Below, piece by piece: positions 39,349 to 48,142 of a DNA stretch of 64,000 bases; within the stretch, counting starts at the first letter, position 1; each line of letters begins with the position of its first letter. The position numbers were made by a program, and so were the translations under genes. Under the pieces are notes generated by a model that had not been told where the DNA came from, did no database searches, and saw nothing but the letters and a program-made list of their open reading frames with translations. Location of the stretch: assembly GCF_002021565.1 (NCBI RefSeq), contig NZ_MSZX01000014.1, positions 27 to 64,026 of the forward strand, read 5' to 3'. Origin of the DNA: Paenibacillus selenitireducens. Lineage in GTDB: Bacteria > Bacillota > Bacilli > Paenibacillales > Paenibacillaceae.

Positions 39349-39660
39349 CTAATCTTCCTTGTTCATCCGGATAATATCATCTTCATCGGGTAGATCTCTC
39401 GACTCAAAATTTGAAGTGGCTTGCTCCCGCTGATCTAGGAATGGCTTCATACGTTGACGATGGATCCGCTTGCCGAACGTATTGCCCTGAATATCTTTTA
39501 ATCTATCGAGAATCAGAATTAATAGTGTCACAACAAGTGCTGCATTCAGAACCGAGAAACCGATCGTTCCCGTGAATATGAGTGCTGCAAACTCCAGTAT
39601 TCCTACAACCACAAAGACGATGTATCCATTCACAATGTTACAAATCCCCCTTTTATACAT
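39349..39660 (-). CDS. Small two-span membrane protein
   Basis: About 90-103 aa. Two hydrophobic segments (YIVFVVVGILEFAALIFTGTIGF and VLNAALVVTLLILILDRLKD), then a charged tail (KRIHRQRMKPFLDQREQATSNFESRDLPDEDDI). Function unknown. The start is uncertain: ATG 39660 lacks a good RBS, while GTG further in has GGGGG upstream. Confidence 0.55.
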   Translation of the reverse strand: MYKRGICNIVNGYIVFVVVGILEFAALIFTGTIGFSVLNAALVVTLLILILDRLKDIQGNTFGKRIHRQRMKPFLDQREQATSNFESRDLPDEDDIIRMNKED

Positions 39661-39726
39661 ATCGTGACAATACCAACTCCCCCTATTATACAACAACGTT
39701 TCCAATAATTGTTATTTTGAATACAC

Positions 39727-39751
39727 AAAACCCCTTCCATGTGGAAGGGGT
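39727..39751 (-). terminator. Terminator of the mgl operon
   Basis: CCCCTTCC-ACAT-GGAAGGGG followed by TTTTGTG on the minus strand, 16 bp after the mglC stop. Confidence 0.88.
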
Positions 39752-39766
39752 GCAACCTGAAATCCT

Positions 39767-40777
39767 TTATTTCTTCGCTGCATATTTCCGCATATCGAAC
39801 GCGACGGCAGCGACGATAATGGAACCTTTAATGATTAATTGCCAATACGGGCTTACGCCGATGAAGGTCAGACCATAGTTGATGACGGTAAAAATAAGAA
39901 CGCCGGTTACCACCCCTGGTACGGTCCCAATTCCCCCCGTTGTCGATACCCCGCCAACAACACACGCAGCAATCGCATCTAATTCATACATATTCCCGTA
40001 GTTATTCGTCGCTCCACCTGTTCTTGCTGCTTCAAGCACCCCGGCCAAACCATACAGCGCACCTGCAATCGCATAGATAAACACGAGATTCTTGCCCACG
40101 TTAATCCCGGATACCTTCGCCGCCTGCTGGTTCCCGCCGATCGCGTACATGTTTTTACCAAGCCTTGTTTTGTTAAAAATAACCCAGACGATAATCGAGA
40201 CAATGATCGCGATCACCACGATATTCGGAATCGAGACCCCGCCATAACCAATGCTGCCCGTTCCAAAAAGATCCGTAAAACCTTTGCGTAATCCGCCAAT
40301 CGGCTGCGAATTATTCGGATCGGTATCAAAGTATAAGGAGTTGACGCCATACACGGCGACCATCGTTCCTAACGTTGCAATAAACGGCGGCACCTTGAAT
40401 TTGGCCACGATAACGCCATTAATTAATCCGAATACTAACCCTACTATGATGGCTAAGAGAATAGGTACAATCAGCGGCAACTCATGCATATTCGGGAAAA
40501 ACCTGCGAGCGTATTCGGTTGTCTGCAGCATGGACGCCGATACTACCGCAGATAAGCCAACGATCCGTCCCGCGGATAAGTCCGTTCCGCCTGTGATCAG
40601 AATAAACGCAACACCGAGCGCAATAATAACCCGCGTTGATGACTGATTCAGTACATCCCGGAGTGGATTCAATCCGAGGAACGCAGGATCATATATCGCA
40701 ATACCAATAATCAGAACGACCAGAACAATATAAATGACATTTTGAGAAATAAACCCTTGAACACGCTTCGCATTCAT
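39767..40777 (-). CDS. mglC: Galactose/methyl-galactoside ABC permease
   Basis: 336 aa with about 8-10 membrane helices. GRIVGLSAVVSASML and the conserved EAA-like loop NKTRLGKNMYAIGGNQQAAKVSGINVGKNL identify the ribose/galactose (BPD_transp_2) permease family. ARTGGATNNYGNMYELDAIAACVVGGVSTTGGIG is characteristic of MglC. It forms the channel with MglA and receives sugar from MglB. Last gene of the operon, with a clear terminator. Confidence 0.93.
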   Translation of the reverse strand: MNAKRVQGFISQNVIYIVLVVLIIGIAIYDPAFLGLNPLRDVLNQSSTRVIIALGVAFILITGGTDLSAGRIVGLSAVVSASMLQTTEYARRFFPNMHELPLIVPILLAIIVGLVFGLINGVIVAKFKVPPFIATLGTMVAVYGVNSLYFDTDPNNSQPIGGLRKGFTDLFGTGSIGYGGVSIPNIVVIAIIVSIIVWVIFNKTRLGKNMYAIGGNQQAAKVSGINVGKNLVFIYAIAGALYGLAGVLEAARTGGATNNYGNMYELDAIAACVVGGVSTTGGIGTVPGVVTGVLIFTVINYGLTFIGVSPYWQLIIKGSIIVAAVAFDMRKYAAKK

Positions 40778-40802
40778 ACTCTACCTCACCCTTCTCTACC
40801 GC

Positions 40803-42314
40803 TTAATGCTGAGCTGCTAGCCGCATGATTTCTTCTTCTGTTGCTTGCTCTCCATCGAGAATTCCTGTCAACCGCCCTTCAGACATGACCATAATCCGAT
40901 CCGACATGCCGATGAGTTCCGGCATCTCCGACGATATCATAATGATGCTCTTCCCCTGCATGGCTAGCTGGACGATGATGGAGTAAATCTCGTATTTGGC
41001 CCCAACGTCAATGCCGCGAGTCGGTTCATCCAGCAGTAGAATATCCGGTTCTGTCAGGAGCCACCGTGCGAGGAGCACCTTTTGCTGATTCCCACCGGAA
41101 AGGTTCATAATTAATTCGCGCATAGACGGTGTTTTGGTCCGCAATTTCTCGACCATCGCGTCTACTTCCGCCTTCTTCTTCTTCCCATCCAGTAGCAAAT
41201 ATGGCTTGCGATAGCTACCCATATTGGCGATCGCTGCATTCTCATGAACGGATAACACCGGAATAATCCCCGTTACGCGGCGTTCCTCGGTTAACAATGC
41301 CATGCCGTGTTTTTTGGCCATTTCCGGAGACTTGATCCGTACTTCCTTGCCCTGAATAGAGATCGTCCCGGATTGAATCTCCCGAAGCCCGAACAAAGCT
41401 TCAATCAGTTCTGTGCGCTGCGCGCCTACCAACCCGCCGATCCCTAGAATTTCGCCGCGACGCAAGTCAAAGCTCACCTGCTTGAAAGATTTCGGAAATG
41501 GTGAGGTAAGCTCTTGTACACGAAGCACGACATCACCGGGAACATTGTTTCGTTCCGGGAACCGGTTCGTCAAATCACGGCCGACCATCCGGGAGATGAT
41601 CAAATTCGTGGTGAGCTCGGCAGCAGGCCACGTCCCGATTTTTTTGCCGTCTCGCATGATGGATACTTCATCCGATATCTTGAGAATCTCTTCCATTTTG
41701 TGCGATATATAAATAATGGCGACGCCACTTTTTTTCAAATCTCGAATGATTCGGAACAGCTGCTCGACCTCGACATCCGTTAGCGATGATGTCGGTTCAT
41801 CCATCACGATGATGCGGGAATGAAAGGATACCGCCTTCGCGATTTCTATGGATTGGACTTTCGAGACCGATAAAGTATGCACCATCGTCTCCGGCTGTAG
41901 GTCGATATCCAGCTGCTTGAATAAATCTCGTGTATCCTGTGCCATGCGCTTGTGATCAATAAATTGGATCGGACCGAAACCTCTCGACGGGAACCGTCCG
42001 AGCCAAATATTCTCCATCACATTTCGATAGGGAACGGGATGAAGCTCCTGATGGATCATCGATATCCCTAAATTTAACGCTGCCTTAGAATTCGGAATTT
42101 GCACGTGTTCACCATTCAGGTTCATCTCGCCCTCATCCGGCGCGTAAATCCCGAACAGGCATTTCATTAACGTTGATTTTCCTGCACCGTTCTCGCCCAT
42201 CAATGCATGTACCGTCCCCGGCCGCACTTGAAGCGTAACCTGATCCAATGCTTTGACCCCTGGAAATTCCTTGGAGATGTTGTTCATTTCTAGCACGTAT
42301 TCATTCTGAACCAT
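40803..42314 (-). CDS. mglA: Galactose/methyl-galactoside ABC ATP-binding protein
   Basis: 503 aa with two nucleotide-binding domains. Domain 1 (about 8-245): Walker A GENGAGKS, signature degenerate (LSVSKVQSIEIAKA), Walker B IIVMDEPTSSL. Domain 2 (about 255-495): no canonical Walker A (GLVGAQRTEL), signature LSGGNQQKV, Walker B ILLLDEPTRGID. This asymmetry is normal for the RbsA/MglA class. It powers import through MglC. Confidence 0.94.
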   Translation of the reverse strand: MVQNEYVLEMNNISKEFPGVKALDQVTLQVRPGTVHALMGENGAGKSTLMKCLFGIYAPDEGEMNLNGEHVQIPNSKAALNLGISMIHQELHPVPYRNVMENIWLGRFPSRGFGPIQFIDHKRMAQDTRDLFKQLDIDLQPETMVHTLSVSKVQSIEIAKAVSFHSRIIVMDEPTSSLTDVEVEQLFRIIRDLKKSGVAIIYISHKMEEILKISDEVSIMRDGKKIGTWPAAELTTNLIISRMVGRDLTNRFPERNNVPGDVVLRVQELTSPFPKSFKQVSFDLRRGEILGIGGLVGAQRTELIEALFGLREIQSGTISIQGKEVRIKSPEMAKKHGMALLTEERRVTGIIPVLSVHENAAIANMGSYRKPYLLLDGKKKKAEVDAMVEKLRTKTPSMRELIMNLSGGNQQKVLLARWLLTEPDILLLDEPTRGIDVGAKYEIYSIIVQLAMQGKSIIMISSEMPELIGMSDRIMVMSEGRLTGILDGEQATEEEIMRLAAQH

Positions 42315-42345
42315 CCCACTCGCCCCCTACATCTGTTCGTAAAAA

Positions 42346-42380
42346 GAGGAGGTGTGAATATCGAAACATTCTACCTCCTC
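42346..42380 (-). promoter_or_regulatory. Hairpin between mglB and mglA
   Basis: GAGGAGGT and ACCTCCTC with a 19-nt loop in the 96-bp gap. Such hairpins protect the binding-protein message from 3' decay or partly terminate it, giving more MglB than transporter. There is no strong T tract. Confidence 0.55.
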
Positions 42381-42410
42381 GATATGAAGCCTACAGCATC
42401 GCGATTCGCC

Positions 42411-43439
42411 TTACTTCGCGTCAGCCATATTGTCTTTCGTAATTTTCTTATAGGAAATCCAGATATATTGGTTATCTGTAATGTCATAGCCCACATTGTC
42501 CTTGGTAGGCGTCTCGCCTTTCGCAAGAACGCTTGCGAGGGTAATCGATGCTTTACCTTGGTTTTTCGCATCATTCAGAACGGTTCCAAGCAGTGTACCA
42601 TCTTCTAACGCTTGCAATGCAGGTGCAGTCGCATCCACGCCTACCACAGGCATAAATTTGTTATCTTTGAAATACCCGTTCGCTTTCAAGGCTTCAATAG
42701 CACCCAGAGCCATATCATCATTATTCGCGAAAACTGCTTCAATCTTATCGCCATGCGCAGCTAAGAAAGCCGCCATCTTCTCTTGCCCTTTCACGCGATC
42801 CCACATCGCCGTGTCTTCAGCCAATTTCTCGACTTTAATTCCGGCGTCTTCGATCGCTTGAATCGCGAACTTCGTACGGAGCTCTGCATCTTGATGTCCC
42901 GGCTCCCCTTTTAACATGACATATTGCAGTACGCCGTCCTTATTCTTATCTGCTTCAGGATGTGCCTTCCAATAATCCACGATCAACTGACCGGACATCG
43001 TACCGGATTCTTCCGCCTTTGCGCCGACATAGTAGACTTTATCCCATTTCTTCATGTCTTCAGGCAATGGCTCGCGATTCAAGAACACAACCGGAATATC
43101 TTTGGGCTTCGCTTTATCAATAATGACGCCGGCCGCTGTACGGTCAACAGGGTTGATGACCAATGCTTTGGCTCCTTTCGTGATGAACAGATCCACTTTA
43201 TCGTTCTGCGTCGGCTGCGAATTTTGGCTGTCTACGATATCGGCTGTGGCAATCCCTTTGGATGCATCCGTAATGGCATTCCGTACCCCTGTCATGAACG
43301 TATCATCGAACTTATAAATCGCTACGCCCACTTGCGGTTCTTTGCCGCCGTCTCCGCCCGAGCTCTTCCCACTTGAGCACCCGCTTATCACAGCCGCTAG
43401 CAATGCGCTTGCCAAGATCATGGATGTTAATTTCTTCAT
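42411..43439 (-). CDS. mglB: Galactose/glucose-binding lipoprotein
   Basis: 342 aa. A lipoprotein signal (KKLTSMILASALLAAVISGCSS) gives a membrane-anchored sugar-binding protein. VGVAIYKFDDTFMTGVRNAI, ALVINPVDRTAAGVIIDKA and the EF-hand-like DKNKDGVLQY resemble the D-galactose/D-glucose-binding protein, whose calcium site is in that loop. Cross-feeding to a chemoreceptor is possible. GGAGGT precedes the ATG and a candidate cre site lies upstream. Confidence 0.93.
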   Translation of the reverse strand: MKKLTSMILASALLAAVISGCSSGKSSGGDGGKEPQVGVAIYKFDDTFMTGVRNAITDASKGIATADIVDSQNSQPTQNDKVDLFITKGAKALVINPVDRTAAGVIIDKAKPKDIPVVFLNREPLPEDMKKWDKVYYVGAKAEESGTMSGQLIVDYWKAHPEADKNKDGVLQYVMLKGEPGHQDAELRTKFAIQAIEDAGIKVEKLAEDTAMWDRVKGQEKMAAFLAAHGDKIEAVFANNDDMALGAIEALKANGYFKDNKFMPVVGVDATAPALQALEDGTLLGTVLNDAKNQGKASITLASVLAKGETPTKDNVGYDITDNQYIWISYKKITKDNMADAK

Positions 43440-43485
43440 TTGTATAGACCTCCTCCAACATTCTGCATCTTTTATATCCCGTACA

Positions 43486-43500
43486 GGAATACGCTTTCAT
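43486..43500 (-). promoter_or_regulatory. Candidate cre (CcpA) site
   Basis: ATGAAAGCGTATTCC on the minus strand agrees with the cre consensus TGAAARCGYTTTCW except near its end. It lies 47 bp before the mglB ATG. CcpA repression in the presence of glucose would fit a galactoside transporter. Confidence 0.45.
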
Positions 43501-43578
43501 TATGTTCGTTTTTGATCTGAATGGGTATCTAAAATCCTCCTGAGTTCTATCGAAATTCTCCTCAACTTCATCACGGGT

Positions 43579-44550
43579 TTATTTTACGAAAGGAAACAGC
43601 AGCTTCTGGTTCTCAGGCCACAGCATGTTGTCTAAATCGATCAATTTGATGCCCGTATCAATGCGATCAGGTACTTTGTGACCTTCAATAATCTCGACAG
43701 CATACTGTACCGCGAGGTACCCGTTGTTGAAGGGATTCTGTAACACAAGCGCCTGCACAATCCCCTCTTGCAAAAATTCCATGGTCTCCGGTGGACTATC
43801 GAACGCGATCACGTTCACTTTTCCGCCTTTGCCGGATCGCTGAACCTCTCGCCCGACGCCGATGGAGGACTCCGCATTTAATGCGACAATTCCTGCTAAG
43901 TTAGGGTATTGAACTAACCAGCTGCGCGTTAATTCCTCCGCATAACGTTGATTGGACTGCGAATATTGAATATCCACGACCTTGATATCAGGATACCTAG
44001 CTACATAGTCGAGAAACCCTTCTTCACGTTGATTCGCATTCCGTGCCGCTTGTACAAAGTTCATGACAGCGATCTGACCTTTGCCTTCAATCAGTTGGAC
44101 CATACGCTCAGCCGCGAGTTGACCCGCTTCATAATTGTTCGTTCCTACATACGTCTTCACGCGTGCAGATCCAACTTCCGAATCTATGGAAATCACCGGA
44201 ATGTTATCATAGGCAACCCGATCCGTCACCTGAGCTAATCCCATATAATCACTGGCTGCGAGAATGATCGCATCCGGGCGATTATGAATCGATTGGTTCA
44301 CCAATTCGATTTGACCTGTAATATCGTCCTCATGATCCGAAGCGAGAAAGTTGAGCTTGACGTTGAATTCCTTGGCTGCAACCTCGGCTCCCATCTTCAA
44401 GGTGTTCCAATAATCGCCTTGATTCATCTTAACGATCAGATCTATTTCACGCGTATGAATAGACATCATCCCCGTCTGTACAGAACAGGACGACATGGAG
44501 AAGCCTAGTGTCAGGATCAATAGCAATACGAGATTCATTCGTCTCATCAT
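43579..44550 (-). CDS. Periplasmic sugar-binding-type lipoprotein for sensing
   Basis: About 323 aa. A short lipoprotein signal (LVLLLILTLGFSMSSC) leads to an RbsB/Peripla_BP_4 domain (IVKMNQGDYWNTLKMGAEVAAKEF, AIILAASDYMGLAQVTDRVAYDNIPVISIDSEV, YVGTNNYEAGQLAAE). The start ATG overlaps the histidine-kinase stop (ATGA). In Bacillota this gene order often means that the binding protein feeds the kinase's sensor domain rather than the transporter; that is inference. Confidence 0.87.
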   Translation of the reverse strand: MMRRMNLVLLLILTLGFSMSSCSVQTGMMSIHTREIDLIVKMNQGDYWNTLKMGAEVAAKEFNVKLNFLASDHEDDITGQIELVNQSIHNRPDAIILAASDYMGLAQVTDRVAYDNIPVISIDSEVGSARVKTYVGTNNYEAGQLAAERMVQLIEGKGQIAVMNFVQAARNANQREEGFLDYVARYPDIKVVDIQYSQSNQRYAEELTRSWLVQYPNLAGIVALNAESSIGVGREVQRSGKGGKVNVIAFDSPPETMEFLQEGIVQALVLQNPFNNGYLAVQYAVEIIEGHKVPDRIDTGIKLIDLDNMLWPENQKLLFPFVK

Positions 44551-46283
44551 TCGCCTTCTTTCGCTTGGCGGACCAACGGGAGCCAAATTCGAACGGTTGT
44601 ACCTTCTTCCAGCTCGCTCTCGAATTGCAACCCATAGGCATGGCCGAAATACAGTTGGATCCGCTGATGCACATTTTTTACCCCGACGCCGGATCCATCT
44701 TCGCTTTTGGAATCTCGGGTAAGAATTCGCTGCAATACCTGAGGCGACATGCCCAGACCATTATCCGAAATCTGGAACATTAACTTATCGTCCACGATAC
44801 CAACATAGATGCGAATCATCCCTTCCTCCGGCATCATCTCGATGCCATGAACGATCGCATTCTCTACAAGCGGCTGCAAGATGAGCTTCATCGTCACGTA
44901 TTCCAACACTTCATCCTCGATATCGATGACATATTGGAATTTGCGCTTATATCGGATTTTCTGAATGATCAGGTAGTGCCGAACATGTTCGATCTCTTCC
45001 TCGACAGAGATGATATTTTTCCCTTTGCTTAAGCTAATCCGGAAAAATCTAGATAAAGACGTAATCGCGGTCACCACCTCTTCTGTCTCGCCTCGCTCCG
45101 CAAGCCGAATCACAGAATTCAACGTGTTATATAAAAAATGCGGGTTAATCTGGGCTTGCAGCACGTCTAATTCACTCTTTCGCTTGGCCTCTTGTTCCAC
45201 AATAATCTGATCCATCAGCTGTCGGATTTGGCGAAGCATCATATTGAACCGACTGGACAATTGGTCCACTTCATAGATGCCATTCCTTGTGATCGGTACC
45301 TTAAAATCCCCTTCCCCAACACTTTTTACGGACTTCGCCAAATTCTGAATCGGCAACGAGATACGGGCAGATACCACGATTGATAAGAGCAGTACGAAAA
45401 GGATAATGATCACGAGAAACCAGAAAATAAAAGTATTGAGCTCTGTCTTGGTCGTTAATATCTCATCTTTGTAAGCGACGCCGACGACTTTCCAGCCAAT
45501 TGGATCCACCGTTTTGATCGTAATTAGCTTGCTCTCCCCATTGCTGTCATCTTGGAAGCTGCCGAAAGAATAAGTAAGTACACGTTCTAAGTCTTCGTAC
45601 TTCAACCCTGCATGGATTAACTGCTGCTGCGGATGATAGACGATATTGCCGAAGGAATCGATGATGTAGATATAGCCCTTTTTGCCAAATACGACTTGTT
45701 TGCTTAACTCGTCAATGGTCTTGAAATTCATATCCACCACTAACACCCCTTCAGGAAAACTCGCCCCTTCACGGTAGGCGGCTTGTCGACTGATGGAGAC
45801 GGCCCACTTATAGGAATTCTTGAATAAATTCTGTATATGCGGCGGGGAGAAGGACAAGGTGTCAGGACGCTCAACCGCAGATTCGAACCAGCTCTGCCGC
45901 TCTAATCGCGTATTCTTGCGCATCGGCAGCTCGGGGATATTGAACACCAGGTCTCCCTGCTTCGTAAATAAAGCGATAGAAATCAAATCTTCACGTGTTT
46001 TCATAATCGATTTCAACTGTTCAACTAAGATGGGGTTTGATACGGTAGGACTTTTATGGATAAGATCTTGTGCAACCTCGAAAATACTGGTCATGTTTTT
46101 CACATATATCTCTAAGTTATAGTTGACTTGTTCCACCACCTGCTGGATATTAAGGTCTGCATTTTTCTCTGCCGTACTTGAAAATTTGTTATACAGCATG
46201 AAGCTGACAATGAAGACTGAAGCGACGGTAATAAGGATGAAGGACGTCGTGATAATAAATTGAATGCTCTTGAAGTTTTTCAT
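44547..46283 (-). CDS. YesM-type sensor histidine kinase
   Basis: 578 aa. Two transmembrane helices flank an extracellular Cache-like domain (about 35-285), followed by HAMP (RISLPIQNLAKSVKSVGEGDF), the LytS/YesM-type His_kinase motif QINPHFLYNTLNSVIRLAERGE with the phospho-accepting His, and HATPase_c (LVENAIVHGIEM, ISDNGLGMS, GVGVKNVHQRIQLYFG). It starts 6 bp after yesN and phosphorylates that regulator. The likely signal is an oligosaccharide or galactoside linked to the GH101 product. Confidence 0.95.
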   Translation of the reverse strand: MKNFKSIQFIITTSFILITVASVFIVSFMLYNKFSSTAEKNADLNIQQVVEQVNYNLEIYVKNMTSIFEVAQDLIHKSPTVSNPILVEQLKSIMKTREDLISIALFTKQGDLVFNIPELPMRKNTRLERQSWFESAVERPDTLSFSPPHIQNLFKNSYKWAVSISRQAAYREGASFPEGVLVVDMNFKTIDELSKQVVFGKKGYIYIIDSFGNIVYHPQQQLIHAGLKYEDLERVLTYSFGSFQDDSNGESKLITIKTVDPIGWKVVGVAYKDEILTTKTELNTFIFWFLVIIILFVLLLSIVVSARISLPIQNLAKSVKSVGEGDFKVPITRNGIYEVDQLSSRFNMMLRQIRQLMDQIIVEQEAKRKSELDVLQAQINPHFLYNTLNSVIRLAERGETEEVVTAITSLSRFFRISLSKGKNIISVEEEIEHVRHYLIIQKIRYKRKFQYVIDIEDEVLEYVTMKLILQPLVENAIVHGIEMMPEEGMIRIYVGIVDDKLMFQISDNGLGMSPQVLQRILTRDSKSEDGSGVGVKNVHQRIQLYFGHAYGLQFESELEEGTTVRIWLPLVRQAKEGE

Positions 46284-46289
46284 ACGCGA

Positions 46290-47888
46290 TCACCCACGAT
46301 CATGGTTTCGATATTCTTTGGGTGACAATCCGTATCGCTTACGGAAGCTGAAGCTGAAGTAGTTCGGGTCCGAGTACCCTACCTTTTCGCCAATTTCGAA
46401 CGCTTTGAGGTCTGTCGAACGCAGCAGTTCCTTTGCCGCTTCCATGCGTAAATCCACGAGATAGTTCACAAAGGTGGTCTTGGCTTCTTTTTTGAAAATA
46501 TGGCTGAAGTAGCCGGTGCTGATATGTAATTGCTTGCACACGGTATGGATCGAAATATCTTGTTCGGCATAATGAAGCTTCATATACGATTTCGCCTCAT
46601 CAACCAGCTTCTTATATCCGGTCTGCCGCTCTACAGCGATACAATTCATGAGCTTCATACAGAGATGGGACATCCGGTTCTTCGCTTCTAAGGCGTTATT
46701 GCACTGATAGATTTCCATCATCGGATGGGTAGAACTCCCGAATAGCTGCTCGTAATTTACATCCATATCTTTCGCGACCTTCATCATGGCTGTCCAGATT
46801 TCGATCCAATAGATTTGGAAATCTTGAAGCGACACTGGGGCAGATTCGACGATCACGAACAATTCATCCATCATCTGCTGCGCTTCTTCCATCGTTCCTA
46901 CCTTCATGCAGCGAATCAGCGCTTGCTCCTTCAAATCATCAAATACGAGCGGATTTTCCCGCTTCACCTCTACATCCTGAATCCAGATGACGCGATGGTT
47001 GCCATGAATCAATCTATAGTGAAGCGCTTGCACAGCCTCTTGATAGGAAGACGATAATTCCGTCAATCCTCGCACGACCGTTCCCGCGCCGATAGTCACC
47101 GTTATTTTCAGGAATCGATGGACATTTTGTAAAATTTCTTCAAGAACATCCATCGTCTCCTGACTAATGATTCCGTCATCCTCAGTCGTGCTGATGGATA
47201 AGACAACAACATGATCGTGATGCATAAATACTTGTCCATACCGGTGCTTCATGACAATCTCTTCTGCAATATTAAACACAGCGAATTGCAATAAATACCG
47301 ATTCTCCTCTTGATGGTTATTGTCCATTTGGATCGCAGATACCATATAGGTAGATCCGGATATATCCAATTCGTACCGTTCGCATTTATCTCGAATTTCA
47401 TCTAAAGAGCACTTTCGCGCAATCAGCGAGGATAGAAAAACACGATGTAATACCGGCAAGCTCTTGATATAATGCTCCTTCAACGTAATGAGATTGTTCT
47501 TCTCGGCAGCTTCTTGGTCCATCTGTTGTTTGACTTTTATCAGTGCGGCTTTGAGGTCTGCGGCTGAAAATGGCTTGAGCACGTATTCGTCAATTTGGAG
47601 TTTTATCGCCTTCTGCGCGTATTCAAATTCATCATAACCCGTTAATATCATGATTTTGATCGATGGATCATGGCTGCGAACCCATTCCGCCAATTGCAAT
47701 CCGTTCATGAACGGCATATGAATATCAGTCACAACGATATCTGGTTCAGAGCGTTCAATGCATTCAATTGCCTCTTGACCGTTTTCAGCCGTCTCAACCA
47801 CCACGAACCCCAATGCCTCCCAATCGATTTCTTGCAGCAGTCCTTCCCTCACATCTTCCTCATCATCGACCAGCATTAATTTGTACAT
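46290..47888 (-). CDS. YesN-type AraC-family response regulator
   Basis: 532 aa. An N-terminal receiver (LMLVDDEEDVREGL, with the phospho-accepting Asp in IVVTDIHMPFMNG, and MILTGYDEFEYAQKAI, LKPF), a middle GGDEF-like linker of unknown role, and a C-terminal double helix-turn-helix AraC domain (SIHTVCKQLHISTGYFSHIFKKEAKTTFVNYL...DPNYFSFSFRKRYGLSPKEYR). Likely activates glycan-use genes such as GH101 and mglBAC. First gene of the operon. Confidence 0.95.
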   Translation of the reverse strand: MYKLMLVDDEEDVREGLLQEIDWEALGFVVVETAENGQEAIECIERSEPDIVVTDIHMPFMNGLQLAEWVRSHDPSIKIMILTGYDEFEYAQKAIKLQIDEYVLKPFSAADLKAALIKVKQQMDQEAAEKNNLITLKEHYIKSLPVLHRVFLSSLIARKCSLDEIRDKCERYELDISGSTYMVSAIQMDNNHQEENRYLLQFAVFNIAEEIVMKHRYGQVFMHHDHVVVLSISTTEDDGIISQETMDVLEEILQNVHRFLKITVTIGAGTVVRGLTELSSSYQEAVQALHYRLIHGNHRVIWIQDVEVKRENPLVFDDLKEQALIRCMKVGTMEEAQQMMDELFVIVESAPVSLQDFQIYWIEIWTAMMKVAKDMDVNYEQLFGSSTHPMMEIYQCNNALEAKNRMSHLCMKLMNCIAVERQTGYKKLVDEAKSYMKLHYAEQDISIHTVCKQLHISTGYFSHIFKKEAKTTFVNYLVDLRMEAAKELLRSTDLKAFEIGEKVGYSDPNYFSFSFRKRYGLSPKEYRNHDRG

Positions 47889-47910
47889 CGATAGGACATC
47901 CCCTTCTCAT

Positions 47911-47964
47911 GGAAAAGCCGGCAATCGAATGCAAGACTGGATTTGCTTCTATTACCGGCTTTTT
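47911..47964 (-). promoter_or_regulatory. Long leader hairpin before yesN
   Basis: AAAAAGCCGG and CCGGCTTTT bracket about 34 nt that contain further pairing (AAGCAAATCC). It lies in the yesN leader on the minus strand, and the T-rich tail allows termination. It may attenuate the operon or protect its 5' end. Confidence 0.5.
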
Positions 47965-48113
47965 ATACGTTTTGATGAAATTATTCAGCTGAAATTTGAT
48001 TCGCGATATACATCAGGGACCAATCCCTTGTGTACAGAATATGCAGCTGTATATTTCCGTTCGCTAAGCTGCGTAAATATTCCTTCTTTAACCTTTCAAA
48101 TGGTTAAATTAGA

Positions 48114-48142
48114 AAGGAGGGGGAATTCTCCCCCTCGCCTTT
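48114..48142 (-). terminator. Terminator of the GH101 gene
   Basis: AAAGG(CG)AGGGGGA and TCCCCCTCCTTT, a strong stem followed by CTAATTT on the minus strand, directly after the stop. Confidence 0.82.
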
